A DNA stretch of 39,705 nt from Nemertoderma westbladi (taxonomy: Eukaryota; Xenacoelomorpha; Nemertodermatida; Nemertodermatidae). Each line of letters opens with the position of its first letter. Position 1 is the stretch's first letter. Made by a program: the position numbers and the translations under genes. The notes below the pieces were generated by a model, which had not been told where the DNA came from, made no database searches, and saw only the letters and a program-made list of their open reading frames with translations. The stretch is taken from assembly GCA_032718475.1 (NCBI GenBank), contig JAUCBJ010003400.1, positions 1-39,705 on the forward strand, written 5' to 3'. Below are positions 1 to 9,601 of the stretch, piece by piece.

Positions 1-2238
1 TTTACCGGGTTTAGGAACGTAATGGTGGGTTAAGTAATACGTTCTTTCAGTCACAGGTGTTTCTTCCGGTACTCTCTCCGCGTATCCCTTACTAATAAAT
101 TTTTCCAGCTGTGTTTGATACATTGCTTTAGCTGAAGAATTAGCCGTAAGGCGTCGATGGAGTTGCGCGATTCTTTTTTCCGCCAAGGGTCTGTTATTGA
201 TGAACTTCGGTTCTCTCTTGCGAAAAGGTAAACCGACTTCATACCTGCCTTGATCTTTGAGGAAACGTGTAGTTGTCTCTTGGATCTGCTTGGCCCTTTC
301 CTCTTCCACCGATAAGGCTTTATCGTAGGAATTGGGCTCTACCGCCTCTTGCGTAAAGAATCGTACCGCATGTTCATCTCGAGTCTTGGCATTGCAACGC
401 TCAATGACGTCATTTAACTCGTCGTTATAAGCTTCTCGTTCAGATGGATAGAGAAGTTGACATAAGTTAACTTGGTTTTGCCAAGCCTCGTTTTCCTTAA
501 GGAGATCGATGGTATTCTCCTCATCAAAAAGCTGGTGAACGTCGTCGTTATCTGAGGAGTATGGAGTTCCCTCAGTTAAATCGTCTCCTTCACTAGTATC
601 ATCTTCCCATTCACTCACCTGGCAGACGCGCTCTTGCGGTAGTCTTTCTTTGAGTGTTCTACGGGAAGGGCCAGTAAAGTACCAACCTACTCTAGTTCTT
701 ACCGCATAGGTCTGTAGGGGCTGCGGTTGAGCAGGCCGTTTCTCTAATGTCTCCAGCGCCTCATGCGCGTTTTGGCCGATGAGTATTTGCACTCCAGGAT
801 AATCAGTCTGGAATCGAGGTATGTTAAGATGTTGGATGCTCTCATCCTCGTCCCAATTATAAAGGTCTGCTTGAGTAGTAGCGAAGTTCTTTATAGCCAC
901 CATTTTCACTGACCTTATGCTATGTTCTCCTAGTTCGTCCTGGGGGGTGGACAACGCTCCTACATAATAATCCGCTGTTATTGTAGATTTCCAAACTTGC
1001 ATAATGCCGGACATGTTGAGCTTAGTTTGGAACTTGGGTTGTCCAGCAAATATATCTTCGGCTAGCTCTTTGTCGATGAATGTTCCTGTACTACCGGAGT
1101 CAAGGAGGGCGTTCACTACATAACTCCTCTTAGGTCCGTGAACCCTTACTTGCACCACAGGAAACTCTCGGATCCCTACATTGGAAGATGGCTCTTTCCA
1201 AGATGGTTGTCGCTCAGAAGTAGTTAGAGTGAAGTCGTTGTCTGGATCCTTTTCATATGTCAGTGCTCGATACACTGCGGTATTTATCATGTAACAGGAT
1301 TCGTTTTCGTCGGAGAACTCGTCTGTATAGAATCCTTCCATCTCAGATTGATCAGTGTCGTTCACATCACTGAATTGGACATGTAGCTCGGAATCACTTA
1401 CCTGATTCGGACTATTTCGCTCGAATTCAGCGTGCAACAAGATATGATGTTTCGCACCACACTTTGCACACCTTATGTCAGAGAAACAGGTTCGTCGTTG
1501 GTGTCCTTGTCTGAGGCAATTATAACATAACCGCTTATCCCACATGACTTCGCGTCTCTCCGTTAATGACTTCTTCAGGAATTCATCACACATATTCAAA
1601 CGGTGGGTCCCGTCACACAGCGCACATTTCGGTTTGATGTTACTTACCTTATTTTGAGTCACATTGTGTACACTTGCCTTTTCTTCGGGCTTTCTCACCG
1701 GAATTCTCTTGGGAGACGTGGGAGGAGTTTTTCTTACCTGTTCTCTCCTGTCATTTGCTCGAGACTTGAATTTACTCACCTGATCTTTAGGCATTTTATT
1801 GACATAATAAGATCTATCAGTGTCTTTCCCGCTATCTTCTCCTTGAGAAGTCTGGCTTTCGCCGTCGTCTGTATAACACACTGGTGTTACCTTTCTCCTA
1901 GAGACGGGTTTTTCACTTACCTTGTTTTCCGGTGTCTTCTCTCTAGACAGTTTCAGGAGCTGTAATTTCACTTCTCCATCTAGGAATGACATGAGATCAG
2001 CCATGGTAGGGTCTCGTCGTTGTTGTTCCATCATATATAGTACTTTCTTATCCCAGCGTGTGCCTACCCCACCTTTCGGTAAAGTAGAAGCCACAGCTCC
2101 AATGACCATAGAACTTTGGTATTCATGAGACTTACCTAACCAATCTAATTGTCTACAGATCTCTTGAATCTCATCGGAAAACTCTATTATCCCACTGCTG
2201 ATGAACTTTCTGGGCGCTACTAATTTTGCATATAAATA
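1..2238 (-). CDS. BEL/Pao polyprotein, distal part: zinc knuckles, aspartic protease, start of RT (partial)
   Basis: The frame is open from 2238 to base 1 with no stop; I checked every codon. It is in the same frame as the gag ORF upstream and is separated from it only by a TAG. The first ~60 codons finish the DUF1759 gag domain. Three Cys/His knuckles follow: CALCDGTHRLNMC at 1588-1626, CYNCLRQGHQRRTC at 1486-1527 and a CAKCGAKHH half-knuckle at 1444-1470. The protease active-site motif LLDSGSTGTF includes DSGST at 1087-1101. An acidic linker (about 500-640) leads into the RT N-terminus (about 1-260), with the typical GLPFRK and NNRPLAEKR stretches. The catalytic YVDD box, RNase H and integrase lie beyond the window. 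The expected product is a polyprotein cleaved by its own protease for reverse transcription in cytoplasmic particles. It has no start codon of its own, so expression needs readthrough of the TAG, or the copy is dead. Confidence 0.85.
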
Positions 2239-2241
2239 CTA
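2239..2241 (-). other. In-frame TAG between gag and pol parts
   Basis: Codons on both sides stay in one frame, and the DUF1759 alignment runs on across the stop (RYGNRNNIA before, YLYAKL after). Two readings are possible: a single nonsense mutation in an otherwise intact copy, or a stop codon read through as in some retroviruses. A stop inside a folded gag domain, rather than between domains, favours mutation. Confidence 0.9.
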
Positions 2242-4878
2242 AGCGATATTATTCCTATTACCATACCTGATGTTTAGTGTGTCCCAAACTTGTCTTAATC
2301 CGTCTGGATGTCCAATAAACTTTAACGCCATTGACTTGGGAGATCCTTCCAAGCACTCTATGAGGAATCTAACTTTCTCTCCATTAGATAGTACAGAGTT
2401 CTGTATGTTATCTTTGTAATATTCATTAAAAGGTAACCATTTCATCTCATCTCCATTGAACTTGACGATCTCTCCCACCTTTACCGCTTGCCGGGCTTCG
2501 GTTCTAGCCATTTGGCGCGTAAAACTTTCTTGGGCCATCGTGTTATTTAATATCGAGTTATCGGTATATAAATGTCTCTGATTATGATCAGCTCTATAGG
2601 GAATGTCATTATCAACAGGTATATAATTACCCTTAATAGGGTTCACTATAGGAGTTTCTACTTCACTAGCAGTATATATGCGTGTAGGCTCCACACCTTG
2701 CGCATGAGATACTTCAGACCTAACAGGCTGACACATTGTTACCGAGGGTGGTGGTATACCCCTTTGTGTATTTACTAATTTATCGCGTTCTAGCGCGATA
2801 CTTTGCTGCACTTCTTGCAACTCTAGCCTACTTTCCCTTACTGTGCCCTTGAATTGCTGGACAGTCTCCTGCATCTGCCCGAGCAGGAGATCCATCCCCC
2901 GCCGTCTCTCGTCCACCCATTCGACCGCCGAAGCGGGAGTCGCCAACGTTGTAGCGAGCGGACGAGGGACAACGGGCGACAAATCAGGAATATTTCGCTC
3001 GGGGTCCAGGACCTGAACTGTCTCCTGGGCAGTTCTACGGGGCACAGGTAGCTTAGTGCTATGCAGAGGGAATTTAGAGGTAGTTTCAGGGAGCACAGGT
3101 GTGTCTATCACCGAAGGGGTGATTTCAAGAACAGGCCTAATTATTTCAGGCTCATCTACTATAGTAGGGAGTCTTTCTATTTTAATTATTTGGTCTGTGG
3201 GCTCTGTACTACCTAAGTTGGTGTTATTTAGTTGCCTTCTAACAGCTGGAGGCAAATCAGGCAATTTCTGACGGTGGAATGTTCTTTTACGTCTACTTAG
3301 ACGAGATCTATTTCCCTTGCCTTCAGTATCGGTGGTATCGCCTTCCTCAGATGATGTATATCCCTGTCTTTTGGGAGTAGATCGATTCATCATCTGCATA
3401 TTACTAGCTGCTAACTGTTTATTTATGCAGTCTTGATTCTCCTGAATGTTTTCCAATTCTAATTGGGTGGTTTCGTCAGCCGCTTTCCTTTCTGCTTCTG
3501 CCACTTTTGCCTCTGCCGCTGCCGCTGCCTCTGCCGCTTTTGCCTCTGCCGCTGCCTCTGCCGCTTTTGCCTCTGCCGCTGCCTCTGCCGCTTTTGCCTT
3601 GGCCGCTGCCTCTGCCGCTTTTGCCTTGGCCGCTGCCTCTGCCGCTTTTGCCTTGGCCGCTGCCGCCTTTCTTTCTGCTTCTGCAGCTACCACTGCTGCT
3701 TTCTTTCTGTCTTCTATACGTTTTTTCTTTACTTGTTCTTCTTGGACTCGTGTGATGCGGAGTTGTTCATCAAATTTAGCCTGATTCGCAGCCCTCATTT
3801 CCACATCGATGGCATCCAACACAAGCTTGGTTCCTTCACTATTAGGGCTAAGTCCCTCTAACCTTCTCCTCAACTCGTCATCACCTAAAAAACGTTGATA
3901 GTCTGACAGATAGATGTCAATGGCATCCCTCTTATGCGGTTTCTCTGCCGTCGCTTCATTTTCCACTTGGGAAAAAGTAGCGTCTGTTGATTCTCCATGG
4001 GTTGAGCGCTCCTCCAGCTGAGCTTTCCACTGAGCTGTTCCTTGAACCTGGAGACTCACCCTTTGAAACCAAGTCTTTACGGCAACTTGCAACGACGTGT
4101 CTTGCCTTCGTTTAGAAGCCTCTTCAAAGTCCGATAATATTAGCCTGATTCGTAGAATTCTTTCTCTAACTTGATAAAGCAGTTGTCCCTGCTCTTGAGG
4201 TCCTTGTGGTTGTTGAAACAGTTGTCCTTTTACTCGCTCCATAGAGCTGAAGAATCCCTGTGCGTATCCGGCTGCGGACCTCTTCCACACAGCGGGATCG
4301 ATGGTTTCCTTGGCTACTCCCATCCGGTGTATGTCTTCCCAGGCAGCTTCTGATAAATCAAACGGGAGTCCGGGTCCGGGGAAGTTCCATTGCGACTCAA
4401 CCATGGACTTCAGTTCTTCCCTTGTGTATCCAGCATAACTATCTCTAGTTGAACGCTGGCTTCTCGCCCAATCGATCTGGTGTTCTTCCACAGCGATCAA
4501 TAACCTAGTGAGTACGGCTGCAGGAAGGATGAGAAGGGGATCCGAATAAACCGCATCCATCATCTTTGCTCCGCGTTCTGGTGTCAGTTCTACAGTGTCC
4601 TCACTACTGGAGCTGTTGGGCCGTTGAGAAGTAAGCTCTTGGCTCGCGGGTTGTTGCTGTTCCGCTGCTTCTTGGTCCCGCTTGACCTGAGCTCGAGTGC
4701 CTATGATAGACCTACGATGTTGGACCAGCCTAGGTTCTTTTATTACTACTGGAGGGATGACCTTCCTCACAGTGGGAGGTGAACTGAACTTACGACTAGA
4801 CGGTTCTACGCCTCTATCTGAGTCGCAGATAGTTACATCTAATAAACTGTCTGACAGGTTCTGCTTAGTATCAGACAT
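2239..4878 (-). CDS. BEL/Pao gag with very long N-terminal region (879 residues)
   Basis: Starts at the only in-frame ATG after an in-frame stop at 4912-4914 and ends at TAG 2239-2241. The C-terminal part from about residue 803 is the DUF1759 gag domain of BEL/Pao elements (KFNGDEMKWLPFNEYYKDNI and following), cut off in mid-domain by the TAG. The ~800 residues before it are not a family I recognise. They include a charged N-terminus, an Ala/Lys/Glu helix at about 393-468, a basic Arg-rich patch near 522-537 (SRLSRRKRTFHRQK), Pro-rich segments at about 560-650 and a short coiled-coil-like stretch at about 660-705. BEL gag regions upstream of DUF1759 are normally much shorter. Gag is expected to form the particle and bind RNA. 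The frame is intact and uninterrupted, which argues for recent selection. Confidence 0.8.
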   Translation of the reverse strand: MSDTKQNLSDSLLDVTICDSDRGVEPSSRKFSSPPTVRKVIPPVVIKEPRLVQHRRSIIGTRAQVKRDQEAAEQQQPASQELTSQRPNSSSSEDTVELTPERGAKMMDAVYSDPLLILPAAVLTRLLIAVEEHQIDWARSQRSTRDSYAGYTREELKSMVESQWNFPGPGLPFDLSEAAWEDIHRMGVAKETIDPAVWKRSAAGYAQGFFSSMERVKGQLFQQPQGPQEQGQLLYQVRERILRIRLILSDFEEASKRRQDTSLQVAVKTWFQRVSLQVQGTAQWKAQLEERSTHGESTDATFSQVENEATAEKPHKRDAIDIYLSDYQRFLGDDELRRRLEGLSPNSEGTKLVLDAIDVEMRAANQAKFDEQLRITRVQEEQVKKKRIEDRKKAAVVAAEAERKAAAAKAKAAEAAAKAKAAEAAAKAKAAEAAAEAKAAEAAAEAKAAEAAAAAEAKVAEAERKAADETTQLELENIQENQDCINKQLAASNMQMMNRSTPKRQGYTSSEEGDTTDTEGKGNRSRLSRRKRTFHRQKLPDLPPAVRRQLNNTNLGSTEPTDQIIKIERLPTIVDEPEIIRPVLEITPSVIDTPVLPETTSKFPLHSTKLPVPRRTAQETVQVLDPERNIPDLSPVVPRPLATTLATPASAVEWVDERRRGMDLLLGQMQETVQQFKGTVRESRLELQEVQQSIALERDKLVNTQRGIPPPSVTMCQPVRSEVSHAQGVEPTRIYTASEVETPIVNPIKGNYIPVDNDIPYRADHNQRHLYTDNSILNNTMAQESFTRQMARTEARQAVKVGEIVKFNGDEMKWLPFNEYYKDNIQNSVLSNGEKVRFLIECLEGSPKSMALKFIGHPDGLRQVWDTLNIRYGNRNNIA
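3493..3657 (-). repeat. 27-bp in-frame repeat encoding a nine-residue Ala/Lys/Glu unit
   Basis: About five to six copies of a 27-bp unit encode AKAKAAEAA-like peptides within the gag ORF. The composition predicts a long single helix. The period is a multiple of three, so copy-number change would not break the frame. The same low-complexity DNA creates open frames on the opposite strand (around 3446-3861); these are shadows, not genes. Confidence 0.85.
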
Positions 4879-4964
4879 GCTTATGTGTACAGTTGAATGT
4901 CTACTGCTGTATTACAGTCTGAGCAAGTCTAGTAACTCAGTATTAACTGCTAGCCTAGTAATTA

Positions 4965-5260
4965 ATTACCGGTACTGCTACTCAGTGTAGCGTGATATAT
5001 ATAATATATTAGAATACCGGTATGCTTATAGTATATATAACTATATAAGTATTATTACAGACTAGGTTTATCACAGAATACCGGTATAATTTTAGCACAA
5101 ATATATATAAATATATAATAGGCCTATCGGAATACCGGTATACAGTTTACAGTTTGTAGTATATATAATTCTGGAATAGAATTAATTACAAGTACCGGTA
5201 TAATTTCAGCCTAAATTTATAGAAATAAAGATAATAGGCCTATCGTAAATACCGGTATAT
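4965..5260. repeat. Degenerate repeat with ACCGGT palindromes in BEL leader/LTR
   Basis: Six copies of TACCGGTA-like palindromes occur within 300 bases (near 4968, 5017, 5085, 5143, 5201, 5254). Two copies of a larger unit of about 115 bases are recognisable: ACCGGTATAATTT, an AT-rich stretch, then ATAATAGGCCTATCG, at about 5083-5136 and 5199-5250. The position just upstream of the gag start suggests leader or U5/R sequence of the BEL element. Confidence 0.7.
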
Positions 5261-6159
5261 CAATTATTTTAAATAATTGAATTTCTAAATTTTAGGGTTA
5301 CTTTGTTACTTTACTTACTTTATTACCGTTTTTTGAGCAGTAATCCAACTGATATTGAGACCTAATGGTTGTATGGTAGGCCTACGATTTATAAATCGTT
5401 AGATTTGATTTATAATATATATATACCCGTTTTAATGGGTTTTGTCAATGTTTGAAATAAATTTTATTATTTCTGGGGAGTAATCACTACACAAAGCGGT
5501 GCGCTTTCAGTGAAGTGTTACTTATAGGACACTAAAACAAATAATACTAATTTACCTAAGTTACTTAATACTACAAATTACGTACAATTCGGGTGAGATT
5601 ACAATCTCTAAATAAACACAAAAATTTACAAAAACACAAAATACGAATTTTCAGGGTAATTTTACAAGAAGTCTACAAACCAGCCTAACAAAGGGTTAGA
5701 ATCTGGTTATTACAATGGACAGGGTACTGCGGTATTTGAAAATAATACGTAGTAGTAAATACACTGCGTTGTCCAGATAGGAAAATACCACCGCCTGACG
5801 ACCTATAGCCGTATCGCTATAGGTTCTACGTTATGTATCACGGAGTGTTCCTACCTAGAAGTTAATAGAGCTAATCGAACGTGCCTATCAACCACTTTAC
5901 AACACAAATATAATGCCTACACTAATTACTTTCGGAAAGCACTGTACACTAAACCCTAAATTAGGTACGAGTACTGCTTGTACAACATATAATCAGTAGT
6001 TAAATATACTTGAACAGCTAAAAGAACCACGGCATCTGCTGGAGTGACCGGTGCACAAAATCACCAGTCTTTACCTACGCCAAGCAGCCCGTGTAGTACC
6101 GGGGTTAATTTAACTATAGCGGTATGTATAACAAACACAATTACTGTAGGAACAAACTT

Positions 6160-6775
6160 GGGGAATGAATGTTGCGGATAATCGCATAAACTCTGAATAA
6201 TAAATATTACGCTACGCGTACAAACTACTCAAACAAAATGCAGACCGAACACTGACAGACTACTATCAAGCCTAAACAAACTACGGTATATGCAGACTCC
6301 GAAATAATTAGGTAGTATGCGTTCTAACCCAGTAGTACGACTTATTCTTTAGTTGGGGGTTTACCTTACAGCATTCGCTGCCCCTACTTCCTAACCGTTC
6401 TTTATCGGACAAGTGATCTACACACGCTGCAATCCGTTCAGACCTAATAACAGCCAGACAACTATCCAGCCTACAAATTATCTAAATAAATATTATACGC
6501 TACCTGTACAGACTTACACAAACAAATTACAGACTCAACGATGGCAGACTACTCTCAAGCCTAAATAAACTACAGGACATGCAGACTCAGAAATGATTAG
6601 GTAGTATGCGTTCTAACCCAGTAGTACGACTTATTCTTTAGTTGGGGGTTTACCTTACAGCATTCGCTGCCCCTACTTCCTAACCGTTCTTTATCGGACA
6701 GGTGATCTACACACACTGCAATCCGTTCAGACTTAACAGCAATCAGACAACAGTTCAACCTACAAATTGTCTGCA
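6160..6775. repeat. Tandem duplication, 289-bp period, in putative BEL LTR
   Basis: Bases 6307-6411 recur without change at 6596-6700, an offset of 289. The flanks on both sides also match less well (GCAGACT and CAAGCCTAAA before, GTGATCTACACAC and CAATCCGTTCAGAC after), so about two full units are present. Duplicated blocks of this kind are common in U3 regions of LTRs, where they can act as enhancers; that role is an inference. Confidence 0.9.
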
Positions 6776-6941
6776 CAATCTGATCAGGCTTACACGCCTT
6801 CTGCTCAATACTGGCCTACAAATAAATAAAACTGACAGAAATAAGTGAGCTCCAAAAGAAACAAGGGGTGTACAGTCCCTAATCTCTTAAACAGCCTACC
6901 GGTATACAACAATCAAATCGAATAATACTAATGTACTTATA

Positions 6942-7062
6942 CGGAAGTACCGGTTAGGACAGTTAGGCCTACGGACCTACAGAAGTACCGGTTCTGGCAG
7001 TTGGACCTACGGACCTACGGCAGTACCGGTTCTGGCAGTTGGGCCTACTGACCTACAGATGT
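6942..7062. repeat. 38-bp tandem repeat, three copies plus a partial fourth
   Basis: Units begin at 6942, 6980 and 7018, each exactly 38 bases, with core GTACCGGTTCTGGCAGTTGG and ending CGGACCTA or close to it. A degenerate fourth starts at 7056, and two further ACCGGT sites follow at about 7076-7088. The shared ACCGGT core links it to the repeats at 4965-5260 and suggests both belong to the same LTR/leader region. Confidence 0.9.
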
Positions 7063-7083
7063 ACCGTTCAGGTTTACCGGTTG

Positions 7084-8322
7084 ACCGGTACTTTCAACTT
7101 TATTGCTTACTGCAATAAAGAAGCTATATCCGTTATTGTTAGCGCTTTCATACCTTTGGCAGTTTAACCCGCCAAATTAGGATGTCTTCTAGATAATAAA
7201 TCACCTTTAGCCTATGACAAGTATTTAATTCACTACACTAGTCGAAACCAATCTGTGCGCGATCATTCACCCGCTGGATATACCCGGGAGATTGGGTTCG
7301 ACGGCTTAATCTTATTGCTATGTAAGCCTAATGTATTATTCGACTGACAGTATTATATAATCTCTGACAATATTATTCACCTTCGGGAAATATTAACAGT
7401 TCCTTTAGGACGTGGCGCTCTATCTATATAAACAGAGTTATGACTTAAACTACTCACAACGATATGGCTTAGTTATAATTCACATATATGGCGCATTCTT
7501 TAGGAAATGCTTCGTTATCAGGCTCACTCACACACAATGCTGCACAATACTGCACACTGATCTGCCGATCTTCACTGATTTTAGTTATATATAAAAGGAA
7601 CACGGACTGACTCATGTAGGGTCTATCAAATAACATTAGATTCACTTCAAACCACTTTAACATAAGTCACAATCGTTATATGTAACCTTTCTCTCTTACC
7701 TTCGGTATATCAAGAATATTGGGTTTCGGGGTTATTTATCGTTATTCCAAATATAATAATTCATCAACCATATTATGAAGAACTGACAGTAAATAGCAGT
7801 ATAACAATATAAAGTATGCACAGGTTGTTTGATTGTTTGGTTTGGATGGATAACCAGTTTGTTATGGTTTGAATTGATAACGGATATATGTCCTTATAAT
7901 TAAGCCTACTAGTGTTCGACTAAAAACAGAAAGGCACAAAATATTTCCAAGCCGTTCTCTCCTGGCTTAGGAAAGAAAGACCAACAACACTGAAAACTGA
8001 TAAGAATAACCTTATTTACAAAGGCTTCCACCCAACACAGAGAAAGAGCATACAGATAGGAAAATTCAGTTCAGTAGATCTGTGATAGGTCGAAATCAAA
8101 ATCAACTCAAATCCTATTGGCAGATACAGACAGCAGGGCTGGGGGGCAACTTTCCCAAGCTGGTTGGACAATCAAACGTAGCCTAGATCCCTTCGCACAG
8201 CAAATCAGCCAATCAGCCGGTAGCTTGCACTATTCGAGTTATAGATCCCTTTTTAGAGTATTCTAGCGACTGGGGGGGAACGGGTTAGCAAGGCAAACGA
8301 ATCAGTTATCCCACAAAAGCTT
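7084..8322. other. No gene recognised; probably outer BEL LTR and flank
   Basis: No reading frame of interest and no repeat structure that I can define. The outer (U3) end of the BEL LTR is likely to fall here, because TG...CA boundaries cannot be chosen without the second LTR. The small ORFs near 7412-7663 overlap on both strands and show no recognisable domain. Confidence 0.5.
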
Positions 8323-8940
8323 TTACACCTGACTCCTTGTGTTCGTCCAATTGAACCAATCCAATGCCGTCCCACGAACCCCGATATAATTATCCATGAT
8401 ATATATTAGTTTATTTTGATCGACAGTGCCAAATGCGGCACTCAGATCTAATAATATCAGAAGCACTGTTGAGCCACCATCAATTTCATGCAATATATCG
8501 TTGTTGACCTTCAATAAAGCAGTTTCAGTGCCATGGAACTGCCGGTAGGCACTCTGCATTGGCTCATATAAACCATGTAGATTGAAAATGTGTAATTAGC
8601 TGCTGTGCTACCGCCCTCTCAACTAGCTTCGATATAAATAATAAGTTAGATAATGGTCGAAAATTCTTAAATATTTCGGGATCCATGCTGACTTTCTTTA
8701 AAACCGGTGTGAGTAGCCTCCTTTAGTAAATAGGGTACAGTCGCAGTTGTTATAGATAGATTTATTATCAATGTTATGATTGGCAGAAGCAGATCTATTG
8801 ATAATTTGAGAACTCGTGTCGGCAATGGGTCGTGGGGGCTAGATTTCGATTTCGACTCTTTTATAAGAGTAGCAGTTTCATCCATTGGTTGTGCTAGATT
8901 TTTACAATGTTCAGTAAAAGTGTCATATTTATGTGTATAA
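8323..8940 (-). pseudogene. CR1/L2-like LINE reverse transcriptase fragment
   Basis: Read leftward, a first frame (8885-8667) carries the KSSPHDPLPTRVLK stretch typical of the region ahead of RT motif 1, extended upstream to about 8940. A shifted frame gives FKNFRPLSNLLFISKLVERA at about 8678-8619. A further frame (8559-8323) gives QSAYRQFHGTETALLKVNND and LLDLSAAFGTVDQNKL, the RT motif A region. At least two frameshifts and one stop separate the pieces, and the YXDD box and everything after it are missing. It is an old, dead copy. The family call rests on the RPLSN, STETALL-like and DLSAAFDT-like motifs known from CR1/L2 elements. Confidence 0.8.
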
Positions 8941-8945
8941 CACTA

Positions 8946-9192
8946 GAAAGGTCCGACCATTTTACGCCCGATCATTTTATATGCCCGACCATTTTATATG
9001 CCCGACCATTTTATATGCCTGACCATTTTATGTCAACATGTGTATTATTCATCGTGTTAATGCTGCTCTGCCATCTTATATAAGGCGCATGTATTATGTA
9101 TCCCGGTTATTGATATGTATATCGATGTACTATGTACTATCAGATCCGACCATGCTATGCCCAACCATTTTATATGCCCGACCATGTTATGT
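8946..9192. repeat. 18-bp tandem repeat in two clusters
   Basis: The unit ATGCCCGACCATTTTAT recurs about five times at 8950-9037 and about three more times in a diverged form at 9138-9192. The two clusters are separated by about 100 bases of unique sequence. Confidence 0.8.
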
Positions 9193-9219
9193 CAATATTA
9201 TGTATTTCGGTTAGTGTTA

Positions 9220-9601
9220 GGGGCCGTCCAAGTATGACGTCAGCACTTTAGGGGGGGGAGGGGGGTTGGGAAAATCTGATGACGTGCTGATGAGGGGAGG
9301 GTAGGGGGTCAGCCAAAATCTGACGTCAGCATGTTCATTTATAGGTGCTAGAAGAGATATAGCAGAAGAGTAAATAGCTTGCCTATTTTAATTGTTCGAA
9401 GCCCCCGAAGGCCCGTAGCACGACCTTCTGTTTCAGTTACCAGTCACCATGTTTCAGTGATAAGGACGCGAATTTTTTCTCGAATCTGATTTAGGGGAGG
9501 GGGGGGGGGGGGGTCAACGCCTATCTGATGACATCTGATTTAGGGGAGGGAGGGGGTCAAAATTTTGGGGAAAAGTGCAGACGTCATACTTGGACGGCCC
9601 C
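9220..9601. mobile_element. MITE, 382 bp, 22-bp perfect TIRs, TTA target duplication
   Basis: The left end GGGGCCGTCCAAGTATGACG (22 bases with TC) is repeated exactly in reverse complement at the right end, and similarity extends to about 29 bases with one mismatch. TTA lies directly outside both ends (9217-9219 and 9602-9604). A 3-bp TTA/TAA-type duplication fits PIF/Harbinger-like elements; that assignment is an inference. The interior is G-rich, with a run of 15 G at 9499-9513, repeats of TGATGAC/TGACGTC and no coding capacity. Confidence 0.85.

Larger units (their letters stand above)
1..7083 (-). mobile_element. BEL/Pao LTR retrotransposon (incomplete in window)
   Basis: The coding part runs leftward from 4878 off the window start. 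Domain order is gag DUF1759, zinc knuckles, DUF1758-type aspartic protease, then RT, which is the BEL/Pao order. The 5' leader and LTR must lie to the right of 4878. I could not fix the LTR ends, because the partner LTR is outside the window and I see no convincing tRNA primer-binding site. The right limit given here is the end of the last tandem repeat that looks like an LTR U3 enhancer block; the true end could be several hundred bases further. Apart from one TAG the frame is undamaged, so this insertion is probably recent. Confidence 0.75.

Noticed and set aside
3446-3861. Three overlapping plus-strand frames, Ala- or Cys/Leu-rich
   Set aside because: They are shadows of the Ala/Lys/Glu repeat in the minus-strand gag gene; all three forward frames stay open because of the low-complexity DNA.
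7270-7310. tRNA-like GGGTTCGA sequence
   Set aside because: No matching acceptor stem, anticodon arm or A box could be found around it.
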